A stretch of 64,000 bases of DNA from Paenibacillus prosopidis (lineage in GTDB: Bacteria; Bacillota; Bacilli; Paenibacillales; Paenibacillaceae): NCBI RefSeq assembly GCF_003337375.1, contig NZ_QPJD01000006.1:165163-229162 (forward strand), written 5' to 3'. The notes under the pieces are model-generated. The model saw nothing but the letters and a program-made list of their open reading frames with translations. It was not told the DNA's origin and did no database searches. Position numbers and translations under genes: made by a program. Positions 55,011 through 64,000 of this stretch are shown here, piece after piece (positions within the stretch are counted from its first letter, which is position 1; each line of letters starts with the position of its first letter).

Positions 55011-55380
55011 GCTATTCCTCTATCCTTTCGTCCGTTGTAATGATCAGATCGCTCGCACATTCAGCAATTCGATTTTTTTAACATGGTTGCAACACTTCTT
55101 TAAAAAGAAGAATAGCAAATGTGACGTATCAGTTCAATTTTAAAAATCAACAAAATCACGGAATTGTCGGAAATCGAACTCAGGATTAAGGACTTCGATT
55201 TTTCCCAAAAAGAACTAATCTCCCGGATTAAAAATTGTCGGTTGCAGTTTCGCTCGGGGTGATCCTTGATTTGAATACTCGGGTCGCTAAGCAGCATGTG
55301 CTTGCTCTTTTAAATCTGGCATTTTAAGATATAAGAACAGGCGTCATTTTACTTTTTTGATGCAAAGACGGGGGCAGGCG
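55011..55380. other. Divergent intergenic region between GH43 and AraC genes
   Basis: AT-rich sequence holding both promoters, which could not be placed with confidence. CTTCTTTAAAAAGAAG near 55093-55108 is a small palindrome. No coding remnant was recognised. Confidence 0.35.
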
Positions 55381-57705
55381 ATGAAGAGAATCAGTGGTAT
55401 TCCTTTCAAACTTTCAATATTGGGGAAAACGGTGTTTTTTCATTCCATGCTTGTGCTGATTTTGGTTAGTGTGGTTACGTTTTTCATGATAAACACAGTC
55501 TCCAGTGGCTTAACCAAGGAAGCAAGAGCATCTGTTGATACCATGACAGAGCAAGCTTACCACACGGCTGACGTCCTGCTGAGATCCACCTACTACTACT
55601 TCGGGCAGCTTTATACGAATGATATGGATATTTTTAACGCGATGTATGGGGATGAATTTACCGGCATGCAGTCCAAGCGGATCCGGGATAAGCTAGTGGA
55701 TTTGAAAGCAGCCAACCCCTTAATTGAATCGGTCTATATTTATAACATGAATCATGATATCGTCTTTTCCTCTGAAAGCACCCGAAGAAATGTAGATGAC
55801 TTCTACGACAAAGGGATGACCCAACTGTTGAAGCAAGGACGAAATATCGGCGGAAGTGGAGCCTTCATTCCAAGAAGGGAACGGCTTTCTTATGGTAATG
55901 AACCCGTTGACTTGAATATGTTATCGATCATATATACACAGTTTAAGCAGGATGGAGCTTCAGACGGGGCGCTGGTTGTTAACTTGAATCAACAAACGCT
56001 TCAAGAGCTCATAAGCAAAGCAGGGAAGGAAATATCACGGCAGTCCATGATTATCGATCAGCATGGGACGGTGCTTTCCCATAAGGACCCGCAAATGTTC
56101 ATGAATCTTTTAACGAAGGAACCTTACATCGATGAGATTTTGCATTCCGAGAATACAAGAGGACAAATCAGTATTTCGATCCATGGGGATAACCATTTGG
56201 TTTCCTACATAAAATCCGATCAACTGGGATGGATCGCAATCAGTATGGTGGAAGAAAATAGCATTTTGGGAACCGTAATCATGGTTCAGCGGTTCATCCT
56301 GGGTATTACCGGTCTGTTTATCATTATTGCGATAGTTATTGCTTTTTTCTCCATCCGGGCGATCTACATGCCCATTCGGAACTTGGCAAGGAAAATAGGG
56401 GAGGCTTCATCCAAAACGTTGCATCCACAACATGCGGATGATTATAAAATGATTGAATCCTGGATATCCCATCAAGAGGAACGGGTGCTTGATTTGCAGA
56501 GCAGCATGTCCAGGTATAGAAATGCCAGCAAGAAGGAATTGCTTAATGAGGTTATTCTTGGCATGTTCAAGGAAACCCCCGATAATCTTAAGAGTCTTCA
56601 TAACCTTGGAATCCATCTTGCCGGCGGACCTTATCTGGCTGCTGTGATTCGGATCGATGATTATTCTTCTCTAAGCAACAGATTTCAATTGAAAGACCAG
56701 GCGCTGTTCAAGTATGCGATCATGAATATCGTTGACGAAACCTTGCGGCCTTACTGTACTGCGGAGCTATTCGAATATAATGATGACACGATCGCTGTTC
56801 TAATAAAAATGATTGAAGGCCAACTGAACCATGCCGATGCTTATCAAAAAGCATTCTATGAAGCGCTGGGAAATATCAGGGAATATCTCCCCTTATCCGT
56901 AACCATATCCTTCGGAACTGTTGTACACCGTCTGGAGCAAGTGACTTATTCTTGGAACCAGGCTTGTCAGGCGGCGCAATACAGAATTATTCAAGGGAAG
57001 GGAACGGTAATCCCTTATGTGCCGGAGATGTCGCAGCGGATGCCGGTGGATGAATACCCTTACCAATTGGAAAAGATGATTACGGATCAGATGAAGACGG
57101 GAAACAAACAAAAGTATCGTGCGCTTGTAGACGAGTTTTTCGAAACGATATCGAAGTATCCATATGAAGAGTTCATTCAGTACCTGTCCCAAATGGTGAT
57201 GATGTCGGAACGTGTTGCGAAGGTGATTACAGATGATGATGAGCTGCTGCACATGGATCTGTCCTCATTATCGGAGTCCTTGCGTCAATGGGATACATTA
57301 GCCCAGATCAAGGAAGAATACATCAGAATATGCGAGAAGATCATGGATTTCCGGGAAAATGATTTTTCATTGCGAGGTGTCAAGGTTGTTGATAAGGTGA
57401 AGGAATATATCCACACGGAATACAGCAACCCGAATCTAACTATTGACGACCTTGTGAAGCAAACCGGAATGACCAAAAACCATGTCCGCAAAATATTCAA
57501 TGATCTATGTGGCGAGACCATAAGTCAATATCTCAGCAACTACCGTTTTGAGAAAGCCAAGGAACTGCTGATCCAAACGGATTACCCCGCTGTGAAGATC
57601 AGTGAGATGGTCGGCATAGCAAATTCCAATTATTTTTATGTCTCGTTCAAGAGGTACGCAGGCAAGTCGCCGCAGCATTACCGAATGGAGCATCGGTTGA
57701 ATTAA
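55381..57705 (+). CDS. AraC regulator with membrane-anchored extracellular sensor
   Basis: A 774-residue protein. Helix 1 is at about 16-38, the extracellular sensor at 40-295 and helix 2 at about 297-325. A HAMP-like linker and a long cytoplasmic region follow, then an AraC double HTH at the end (TIDDLVKQTGMTKNHVRKIF, ETISQYLSNYRFEKAKELL). It probably activates the binding-protein and GH28 genes downstream (165-base gap). The start at ATG 55381 follows GGGGGCAGG; a TTG at 55357 is the alternative. A terminator follows. Confidence 0.86.
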   Translation: MKRISGIPFKLSILGKTVFFHSMLVLILVSVVTFFMINTVSSGLTKEARASVDTMTEQAYHTADVLLRSTYYYFGQLYTNDMDIFNAMYGDEFTGMQSKRIRDKLVDLKAANPLIESVYIYNMNHDIVFSSESTRRNVDDFYDKGMTQLLKQGRNIGGSGAFIPRRERLSYGNEPVDLNMLSIIYTQFKQDGASDGALVVNLNQQTLQELISKAGKEISRQSMIIDQHGTVLSHKDPQMFMNLLTKEPYIDEILHSENTRGQISISIHGDNHLVSYIKSDQLGWIAISMVEENSILGTVIMVQRFILGITGLFIIIAIVIAFFSIRAIYMPIRNLARKIGEASSKTLHPQHADDYKMIESWISHQEERVLDLQSSMSRYRNASKKELLNEVILGMFKETPDNLKSLHNLGIHLAGGPYLAAVIRIDDYSSLSNRFQLKDQALFKYAIMNIVDETLRPYCTAELFEYNDDTIAVLIKMIEGQLNHADAYQKAFYEALGNIREYLPLSVTISFGTVVHRLEQVTYSWNQACQAAQYRIIQGKGTVIPYVPEMSQRMPVDEYPYQLEKMITDQMKTGNKQKYRALVDEFFETISKYPYEEFIQYLSQMVMMSERVAKVITDDDELLHMDLSSLSESLRQWDTLAQIKEEYIRICEKIMDFRENDFSLRGVKVVDKVKEYIHTEYSNPNLTIDDLVKQTGMTKNHVRKIFNDLCGETISQYLSNYRFEKAKELLIQTDYPAVKISEMVGIANSNYFYVSFKRYAGKSPQHYRMEHRLN

Positions 57706-57719
57706 TGGTATATATAAAC

Positions 57720-57766
57720 AAGGCTGCCTACCTGACAACTGGGTTGTGGGGAAGGCAGCCTTGTTT
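57720..57766 (+). terminator. Terminator after the AraC gene
   Basis: The 10-bp stem AAGGCTGCCT/AGGCAGCCTT is followed by GTTTC. The loop itself can pair further. Confidence 0.7.
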
Positions 57767-57825
57767 CACTGTTACAGTAGTATTTAGGCCCCGTAAAAGA
57801 CTAATTTTGGCTAATTCCGCTTAAT

Positions 57826-57844
57826 AAGCGCTCTAGTATATAAT
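57826..57844 (+). promoter_or_regulatory. Putative promoter of binding protein and GH28 copy 2
   Basis: TATAAT at 57839-57844 has no good -35, as expected if the AraC neighbour activates it. AAGCGCT (57826-57832) sits six bases before it, similar to the AAGCGYT elements at 39572 and 43469. Confidence 0.45.
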
Positions 57845-57869
57845 CAAATGGAAAGGGGGAAATCGCAAC

Positions 57870-59519
57870 ATGAAAAGCAAGTCGATCAAGAACGCAATCT
57901 TATTGATGGCGTCTGCAACAATGGTGCTATCTGTTGCAGCTTGCTCCAAAAGCAATGGAGATGCCGGAGCTTCAACTGCTCCGAGCGCCGCCTCTTCCAC
58001 AGCTTCAAGTGCACCGTCTACGCCACCGTCACCTGTAACATTGAAATTACTGTTCATGCAATCCAAGCCGGCAGAGATGGATAAGGTGTTGGCCGAGTTC
58101 GAGAAGCGCACCAAGGATACACTGAATACCAAGCTCGAAATCGAGTTTGCCGGCAGCGAACTGACGCAGAAGCTTGGACTGAAGATGGCCGCCGGCGAGG
58201 AAGTGGACTTGTCGTTCGACTATCTTGGCTACGTAAACTTGTATCAGAATATTGCACGGGGGTATTATCAACCGCTAGAAAAGTATTTCAACAATGATGA
58301 ATACCCGGGATTGAAGAAAGCGTTTCCGCCGGAACTCATTGAAGCCAATAAAGTGAATGGTCATCTGTACAGCATTCCAATGACGGAGGCTTGGAAAATT
58401 CCGGGCGTTATTTATTACCGCAAGGACTTGCGCGAGAAATATGGCTTGCAACCGATCAAGACCATGGAAGAGTTCCAGGTTTTCATGGATAAGGTGAAGG
58501 AGCAGAACCCGGAGCTGGTTCCTCTGGCTGTACGAAATACTCGCGGCTTTGCCAATGGTGAAATGTTCGCTAATGAAGAGGTGCAAAAGAACATTCGCAC
58601 CAACCCGTACTTCATCTCCGGTACAGGCGTGAATTTCAGCGTGGTTCTTACCGATGACGGCAAAAAGGTATTAGGTGCTGTAACGTTGGGTGACCCGGCA
58701 TCGGATTATGCAAACCTCCCGGCTCCGTATAATAAACCGGATTACCTGTACCAATACCTGGATAAGTATGTTCAATGGAACAAATACCTTGAGGAAGATG
58801 TTTTGGCTCAGAAGAACCCCGGAGCGCTGTTCAATTCCGGCAAAGCCGCAGCAAGCGAATGGAATGTAAGAGCGATGGCTGACGTTAAGAAAACGATCCA
58901 ACAAGCTATTCCCGGCGCAGATATCGAGTACTTCGTCTATAACACCAAAGTCGCCAAACTTCAGCCCCAAGCTCTCGGAACCAACTATATCCCGTACAAC
59001 CACGCTGTCGTTCCGGTAACGTCCAAAAATGTTGACCGTACGATGAAAGTCTTGGATTGGATTTTCAGCAGCCAGGAAAACAACGATCTGTTCACCTGGG
59101 GAATCGAAGGAGAGCACTGGACCAAGGTCGGAGATCATGGCTATTCGCGTACGGATGATCAAGCTAAAAAATACAGCTTCCCGTGGTATGAATTGTCGAT
59201 GAATTCAATGTATGAACGCACAAATGCTGATATGGATCCGTATGCGAAAAAGGTACTCCAATTTGTAAAAACGAATGACGCGTATTATACGCTGCCTCTG
59301 GCACAATTTGTATTTGACGCAACGCCAGTAAAGACCGAAATTGCGAAAGTATCTCCCAAGCTTGAAGAATACAAGCCTCTCTTCGTAACGGGATCCGATC
59401 CGAACTGGAGGGATACGGCCACGAAGATGAACAAGGAACTTCGTGCGCTGGGATTGGATAAGATTCGGGCAGAGCTGGTCAAGCAAGTCCAGGCGTATCT
59501 TGATAAAGGCGGCAAGTAA
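57870..59519 (+). CDS. Extracellular sugar-binding lipoprotein, DUF3502 type
   Basis: A 549-residue lipoprotein (VAAC, C25) with a Ser/Ala/Pro linker. It is a family 1 solute-binding protein whose end (AQFVFDATPVKTE) resembles that of 28001-29608. No permease is adjacent, so it may use the pair at 39634-41524 or one outside the window. GAAAGGGGGA precedes the ATG. It stands 142 bases before a GH28-like gene, the same layout as the remnant at 43502. Confidence 0.88.
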   Translation: MKSKSIKNAILLMASATMVLSVAACSKSNGDAGASTAPSAASSTASSAPSTPPSPVTLKLLFMQSKPAEMDKVLAEFEKRTKDTLNTKLEIEFAGSELTQKLGLKMAAGEEVDLSFDYLGYVNLYQNIARGYYQPLEKYFNNDEYPGLKKAFPPELIEANKVNGHLYSIPMTEAWKIPGVIYYRKDLREKYGLQPIKTMEEFQVFMDKVKEQNPELVPLAVRNTRGFANGEMFANEEVQKNIRTNPYFISGTGVNFSVVLTDDGKKVLGAVTLGDPASDYANLPAPYNKPDYLYQYLDKYVQWNKYLEEDVLAQKNPGALFNSGKAAASEWNVRAMADVKKTIQQAIPGADIEYFVYNTKVAKLQPQALGTNYIPYNHAVVPVTSKNVDRTMKVLDWIFSSQENNDLFTWGIEGEHWTKVGDHGYSRTDDQAKKYSFPWYELSMNSMYERTNADMDPYAKKVLQFVKTNDAYYTLPLAQFVFDATPVKTEIAKVSPKLEEYKPLFVTGSDPNWRDTATKMNKELRALGLDKIRAELVKQVQAYLDKGGK

Positions 59520-59588
59520 TCCTGAAATCATGCACGATTACAGTGTTGGAAGAGTTCGATCACAGTATTCGTTATATATTAAAGTAGT

Positions 59589-59603
59589 TTGCAAGCGCTA
59601 TTT
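59589..59603 (+). promoter_or_regulatory. cre-like site before GH28 copy 2
   Basis: TTGCAAGCGCTATTT fits the CcpA cre consensus except at the penultimate C. It lies between the binding-protein stop and the GH28 start, so could act as a roadblock to read-through. Confidence 0.4.
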
Positions 59604-59660
59604 TGTGCATACTTAAAAGCATCGAGAAGAGAGTATCTTGTTAAAGTGAGGAAAAAATTG

Positions 59661-61094
59661 ATGAGCTTTTTAAAGATTTGGGAGGCGCCCGAAGGGGCGG
59701 TAGGCCGGGATGATTTTGAGGTTAGCGTCCGCATTCCGGGGGAGAGATGGCAGCCACTCTTCGTGTATGAAGCGAAGGTGGACATGCACAATGTCAGACA
59801 GGCCTCCATGGCCTATTTTGACATGGAAGGAACGGTGGAGGTAAGGGTCGAGAGCCGGAAGGAAACCGTACAGCAAGTCGTTATCAGGCCTCTTTCGAAG
59901 CAAATTCCGTTCGAGGTGGAAGGAGCAGCTGTTACCTTCCGTTTGAATGAACCTTGCAAGCTGTCCATAGAAGTGAACGGGGACCGCTTCGGCAATCTTC
60001 ATCTTTTCGCGAATGCTCCGGAGGACAATCCACCGAAACCGGATGACCCGAATGTGCTGTTCTTGAAGCCTGCCATCCACAGAATGGAGGATATTCAACG
60101 TCTGGCGAATAGTCCGCTCCCTGGAGGAGCGGCACCGGAAGTGATCTATTTTGGGCCAGGGATGCACTATCTGGAGGAGACAATCTTCCGCATTCCGTCC
60201 GGGAAAACCGTCTATATCGCCGGCGGCGCCATTGTGGTCGGCTCCCTCGTCTGTGATCATGTACAGAATGTTACCATCCGTGGCAGAGGGGTACTGTATT
60301 TAGCTGACTTTCACCGGTTTTCTGCGTTTCGGGGTGTCCGAATCCTCTTCTCGCAACATATTACCGTGGAAGGGATCGTACTGCTGGACCCGCCTCACTA
60401 CAGCATATATATCGGCAAGTCCGAGCATATCCGGATCCGCAACTTCAAATCCTTCAGCACGCGGGGATGGTGCGACGGTATCGACATGATGTCCAGCTCG
60501 CATATTGAGATCGAGGATGTGTTCCTGCGGACGTCCGACGATTGCATTGCCGTATACGGAAGCCGTTGGGATTATAAAGGGGATTCACGCTGCGTAAGTG
60601 TCAAAGACTCCATCCTTTGGGCTGACGTAGCTCATGCAATAAATATCGGCGGACATGGGGACTATCGTCGGGGAGACTTGATCGAGGATATCCAGTTCAG
60701 CAATATCGATATTTTGGAGCATCATGAGCCCCAGCCCGGTTATTGGGGGGCCATGAATATTAATGTCGGAGATAATAATACGGTGCGGAACGTCACCTAT
60801 GACAACATCCGTGTGGAGGATTTTGAGCTGGGCCAGCTGGTGGACATCCGTGTGGTGTGGAACGAGAAATATAACCCTGTTGCCGGTAAACGTATTGAGA
60901 ACATTCATTTCCGGAATGTGACCTATAATGGCAAAAATGAAAACAAAAACCGAATATACGGGTTTGACCGTGAACGGAGTGTGGAAGGGGTTACCTTCAC
61001 CAATCTGCGGATCAATGGCGAGTTGATTCTAGATGCGGAGCAGGGGCGTTTCGACATCAACGAGCACGCCCATGGCATTCAGTTTCGTAAGTGA
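59661..61094 (+). CDS. GH28-like beta-helix enzyme, probably cytoplasmic (copy 2)
   Basis: A 477-residue paralogue of 43753-45177, with the same N-terminal domain and a beta-helix carrying DGID (272-275), SDDC (292-295) and GGHG (H332). Most of the surrounding residues are identical, for example HEPQP, GDNNTVRNVTY and YGSRWDY. There is no signal peptide. The start at ATG 59661 follows GTGAGGA and aligns with the first copy; an upstream start at 59589 would add an unmatched tail. It presumably acts on oligomers imported by the binding protein upstream. Confidence 0.82.
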   Translation: MSFLKIWEAPEGAVGRDDFEVSVRIPGERWQPLFVYEAKVDMHNVRQASMAYFDMEGTVEVRVESRKETVQQVVIRPLSKQIPFEVEGAAVTFRLNEPCKLSIEVNGDRFGNLHLFANAPEDNPPKPDDPNVLFLKPAIHRMEDIQRLANSPLPGGAAPEVIYFGPGMHYLEETIFRIPSGKTVYIAGGAIVVGSLVCDHVQNVTIRGRGVLYLADFHRFSAFRGVRILFSQHITVEGIVLLDPPHYSIYIGKSEHIRIRNFKSFSTRGWCDGIDMMSSSHIEIEDVFLRTSDDCIAVYGSRWDYKGDSRCVSVKDSILWADVAHAINIGGHGDYRRGDLIEDIQFSNIDILEHHEPQPGYWGAMNINVGDNNTVRNVTYDNIRVEDFELGQLVDIRVVWNEKYNPVAGKRIENIHFRNVTYNGKNENKNRIYGFDRERSVEGVTFTNLRINGELILDAEQGRFDINEHAHGIQFRK

Positions 61095-61220
61095 TTATCA
61101 AATTTGAGGCGTATTTTTTACCTGGACATCAAGAACGGGCCTTGGGCGAACTGGGGGACTGAATACAAGATCGGTTTCCCAGGGCGTTCTCCCAATAGCT
61201 ATTTCGAGGGGGACTGCAAA

Positions 61221-63524
61221 ATGAAGGTAGATAGAGAAGAGGGCAGGCTAAAATCCCTCTATAGAAGAAATAATTTATTAATAAAAATCCTTTCATCCTA
61301 TTTAGTTATTGTTATCGTTCTATTATCCGTTTTTTCCTTTGTCTTATTTCGCACTTACAACAATAGAAGTATAGAGCATGTCAGTCAAACCTCTGAAAAT
61401 TTTATATCGCAATCTTATTATATTGCAGATTTAATGCTCATAAATGTTTATTATAACTTTTATCACTTATTTATTAATGATCTGGATAGTGATCTTAATT
61501 ATGGATTGTATGATGATAAATCAGATGCATTCGCCGATCAAGATGTATTAAAGAAATTAAAGCAATATGTGAATTCAAATCCGCTTATTCGTTCCATTTA
61601 TATTTATAATGCCAAGGCTGACAGGGTAATATTCAGTATATCTGAGTTAGGAGAAGGGATTCAGAAGACAACTGATTTTTTGGATCAAGATATAATCCAT
61701 ATTCTGAGGAATACGGAACAAAGCGTTTCTGATGAATATTTCACAAGAAAAGTGGATTATGTAATAAATAATAAAAATATAAGCGAAAATTTCTTGACCT
61801 TGGTTCTTACAAACACTTCGAATAATGGTGAAGTTGAATCGTCATTAGTCATTAATTTAAATGAAAGAATACTACAGCAGATGGTTACCAGTGGAAGTGC
61901 CGGAGATCTTAATCAAGTATTGATCATGTATAAAGACGGTAATGTATTATCTCATGATGACACTTCTATGATCAATAAAAATCTTGCCAATGAAAGCTTT
62001 GCGAAACAAATCATGCAGTCTAACAATGAAAAAGGCAGTTTTTTAACGAAGATTAATGATCAGGAATCACTTGTCAGCTATGTGAAAGCAAAGCATTTAG
62101 GCTTGATATTTATAGGCATTGGCGAATATAGCAAGCTGTTATCGTCGGCCTATTCTATGCAAAAGACATTATTGATTTTAACGATTATTTTCATACTTGC
62201 GGGGATCATTTTAGCTGTATTTTTTACATCAAGTATCTATAATCCGTTTAGAAAATTGCTTCATAAATACAGACTGGATTCAAACCGACTATTGAATGAT
62301 AAGAAGAAGACATATTTGGGAAAATTAGTTGATGGGGATATTGACGAAAAAATCTGCGACAAAGATTATATGATGGAATGCGGGGTAAGTTTTGACGCTC
62401 CATTCTTTTTGACCATTGTACTTAAAATGGATTCACTTGAAAAAGTTCTTTCAGGTAAATGGTCGAAAGACGTAAGATTAGTTAAATTTGCAATTCTTAA
62501 CATTGCATGTGAATTCTTTAGGGAAAAACGATTTAAGGTAGAGGGCGTTGATAACGGACACGATTATGTCAGTATTATTTTAAATGTAAATAATAGAAGT
62601 GACGAGATTGTGAGTAAACTAATCGATACGACAACGGAAATACAAGATAAAGTAGACAAATATCTGAAGATATCGGTATCAGCGGGAATAAGTGATATTG
62701 TTGAAGGAGTTGGAGGTATAAGTAAATCTTTCCAGAACGCGCTGGCAGCTTCGAATTACCGAATTATATTCGGTAGAAAAGCAGTCATAAAATATGGCGA
62801 TATAGCTGAACGAAATAATAATGATCTCCATGAATATCCTTATGATATTGAGAAGAGAATGATCGAAGCCATAAAGGAACGACATATAAGAAAAATTGAC
62901 ACAAGCCTTAATGAGTTTTTTGAAAGGCTTGCTTTATCTAGTGCGGATGAAATACAAATAACGGTGTTGCAGTTAGCCGTGTTGCTTACAAGGACACTAA
63001 GCGGTATAGCCAAGACTAGTATTGAGAATGGAGAATACAGCATAAAGGTGCTTGTTTCTGAAATCCAAGCTTGCGAAACGTTGGAGGAAATAAAAACGTA
63101 TCTCTATTCACTCTGTTCCAAATTTGTAGAGACAAAAGACAATGATGCTAAAGAAAATGTAAAAACCATTATTGCGAATAAAATTAAAGATTATGTCGGA
63201 AAGCATTATGATAGTATGAATATATCAACGGATACAGTAGCAAAGTATGTAGATCTGTCTCCTAATTATGTCAGGTCTATATTCAAAGAGATAACGGGTA
63301 TATCATTGTCGGATTATATTACACAATGCAGGATGTCAGAAGCACAGAGACTTCTAATTGAAACAGATTATCCTGTCAGCAAGATTGCTGAATTGGTTGG
63401 GTATCCAGAGAATAGCAAGCACTTCTTTACCGTATTTAAAAAACACTTTAGCAGAACCCCGGAGAATTATAGAATAAGTATCCATAATAATGGGAGTCAA
63501 AACAAGTTAAGTTCGAATGGGTAA
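61221..63524 (+). CDS. AraC regulator with membrane-anchored sensor, AT-rich
   Basis: A 767-residue protein with a helix near 21-43, an extracellular sensor (about 45-295), a second helix near 300-325, a HAMP-like segment and a C-terminal AraC double HTH (STDTVAKYVDLSPNYVRSIF, SLSDYITQCRMSEAQRLL). The start at ATG 61221 follows GAGGGGGA. Codon use is much more AT-rich than in neighbouring CUT1 and GH genes, suggesting a different origin. It faces a partial binding-protein gene 278 bases downstream. Confidence 0.87.
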   Translation: MKVDREEGRLKSLYRRNNLLIKILSSYLVIVIVLLSVFSFVLFRTYNNRSIEHVSQTSENFISQSYYIADLMLINVYYNFYHLFINDLDSDLNYGLYDDKSDAFADQDVLKKLKQYVNSNPLIRSIYIYNAKADRVIFSISELGEGIQKTTDFLDQDIIHILRNTEQSVSDEYFTRKVDYVINNKNISENFLTLVLTNTSNNGEVESSLVINLNERILQQMVTSGSAGDLNQVLIMYKDGNVLSHDDTSMINKNLANESFAKQIMQSNNEKGSFLTKINDQESLVSYVKAKHLGLIFIGIGEYSKLLSSAYSMQKTLLILTIIFILAGIILAVFFTSSIYNPFRKLLHKYRLDSNRLLNDKKKTYLGKLVDGDIDEKICDKDYMMECGVSFDAPFFLTIVLKMDSLEKVLSGKWSKDVRLVKFAILNIACEFFREKRFKVEGVDNGHDYVSIILNVNNRSDEIVSKLIDTTTEIQDKVDKYLKISVSAGISDIVEGVGGISKSFQNALAASNYRIIFGRKAVIKYGDIAERNNNDLHEYPYDIEKRMIEAIKERHIRKIDTSLNEFFERLALSSADEIQITVLQLAVLLTRTLSGIAKTSIENGEYSIKVLVSEIQACETLEEIKTYLYSLCSKFVETKDNDAKENVKTIIANKIKDYVGKHYDSMNISTDTVAKYVDLSPNYVRSIFKEITGISLSDYITQCRMSEAQRLLIETDYPVSKIAELVGYPENSKHFFTVFKKHFSRTPENYRISIHNNGSQNKLSSNG

Positions 63525-63642
63525 AGTGAAACAGATAAAGAGCTGATAGCGGAATTGACTTGTTGAAGTAGTCATCTAAGCTGTCGGTTCTTTTTCTTGT
63601 AAACCGCCCGAGTTCAAATAGCATCGGGATCCGTTGCAGTGT

Positions 63643-63664
63643 GTTTTTGAACAGGTTCAAAAAC
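63643..63664. promoter_or_regulatory. 22-base perfect palindrome upstream of last binding protein
   Basis: GTTTTTGAAC and GTTCAAAAAC flank AG. With no T-run it looks like an operator rather than a terminator. It lies about 140 bases before the gene at 63802. Confidence 0.5.
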
Positions 63665-63801
63665 CATCAAATCGGCATTTTGATTAAACGAGAACTTGAA
63701 CACTCATAAATGGGGTATTAGAGTCAAAAGAGAAAGGGCTTTCAGTGTTACCACGACGAGAGCCGAGAAATATATTTAGGTAAAAAAGGGGAGGAAGAAA
63801 A

Positions 63802-64000
63802 ATGAACAAAAAGTTTTTAGTAACGCTGCTTGCTGTAATGATGCTTGCTACATTATTTGTTGGATGCAGCAGCAAGCAAACAAGCGAGCCAGCAGAAAGC
63901 ACTACGCCTAACAGCAATGCGACAGAAGGTACTGAACCCGCAACAAAGAAGGCTCCGGTTACGCTTAATATTCGTTTCTTCGGGAATGAGAACGGGCATT
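63802..64000 (+). CDS. Extracellular sugar-binding lipoprotein (3' end outside window)
   Basis: The first 66 codons encode a signal peptide with lipobox FVGC (C22), a Ser/Thr/Glu linker and the start of the mature domain (APVTLNIRFFGNEN). GGGGAGG precedes the ATG. By analogy with earlier modules this is the ligand-binding subunit of a CUT1 importer, with permeases perhaps outside the window. Confidence 0.85.
   Translation, partial: MNKKFLVTLLAVMMLATLFVGCSSKQTSEPAESTTPNSNATEGTEPATKKAPVTLNIRFFGNENGH

Noticed and set aside
61104..61220. N-terminal extension of the AraC gene at 61104-63524
   Set aside because: The extra 39 residues have no ribosome site and do not match the sensor family; ATG 61221 has a clear site and aligns with other AraC sensors. 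The sequence could be a remnant, but I could not identify it.
63448..63660. Minus-strand open frame of 70 codons at the end of the AraC gene
   Set aside because: It overlaps an AraC coding end, has no ribosome site and no recognised family.
1..64000. CRISPR array, prophage or intact insertion sequence
   Set aside because: No regularly spaced repeats, phage structural genes or complete transposase with terminal repeats were seen.

Overview
The window looks like chromosomal DNA of a Paenibacillus-type bacterium (Bacillota, Paenibacillaceae). Reasons: strong AGGAGG-type ribosome binding sites, TTGACA/TATAAT promoters, short-stem rho-independent terminators, many lipoprotein solute-binding proteins, CUT1 sugar permeases without their own ATPase, membrane-anchored AraC regulators, and a sporulation-type PAS/HEIRNP histidine kinase. 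No rRNA, tRNA, CRISPR array, prophage or intact insertion sequence was seen. The genus is inferred from gene content only.

Left part (1-34260), mostly housekeeping and metal homeostasis. A 5'-truncated methyltransferase and an ABC exporter come first. A zinc-limitation block follows (2532-9942): moaB and folE2, two COG0523 GTPases, and, divergently, zur-znuC-znuB-znuA plus a [2Fe-2S] ferredoxin-like gene. Four Zur-box-like dyads sit in its promoters. Next is a copper block (copZ-copA-lipoprotein) behind a CsoR-type operator, then an alpha-E/ATP-grasp pair on the minus strand. A three-gene signalling cluster (hybrid kinase, CheR, REC-PAS-kinase) has a promoter followed by a leader terminator. 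Positions 21853-29608 hold a sugar module: a LacI regulator that appears to start at AUC, a GH35 beta-galactosidase, two permeases and a binding protein, with three matching operators. Assorted genes follow (small membrane protein, unknown Lys/Pro-rich protein, SET protein, DHA2 exporter, YjbR-like protein).

Right part (34261-64000), a polysaccharide-utilisation locus. Three membrane-sensor AraC regulators, four full or partial binding proteins, one permease pair, two GH28-like beta-helix enzymes without signal peptides, two secreted alginate-lyase-fold proteins (one of 1827 residues with many accessory domains) and a GH43 enzyme are interleaved with at least seven decayed fragments: an AraC tail, a sensor stump, a binding-protein tail, the end of a secreted CAZyme, a lyase N-terminal motif, a GH31 tail and an IS1380-type transposase remnant. 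The set of activities (beta-galactosidase, GH28, uronate-lyase fold, GH43) points to a pectin-like or other uronate-containing polysaccharide. The secreted lyases would cut outside, the binding proteins and permeases would import oligomers (probably with a shared MsmX-type ATPase encoded elsewhere), and the cytoplasmic GH28 and GH35 enzymes would finish degradation. CcpA-type cre sites occur at several promoters. The locus seems to have grown by duplication of regulator/binding-protein/GH28 units and then partly decayed.
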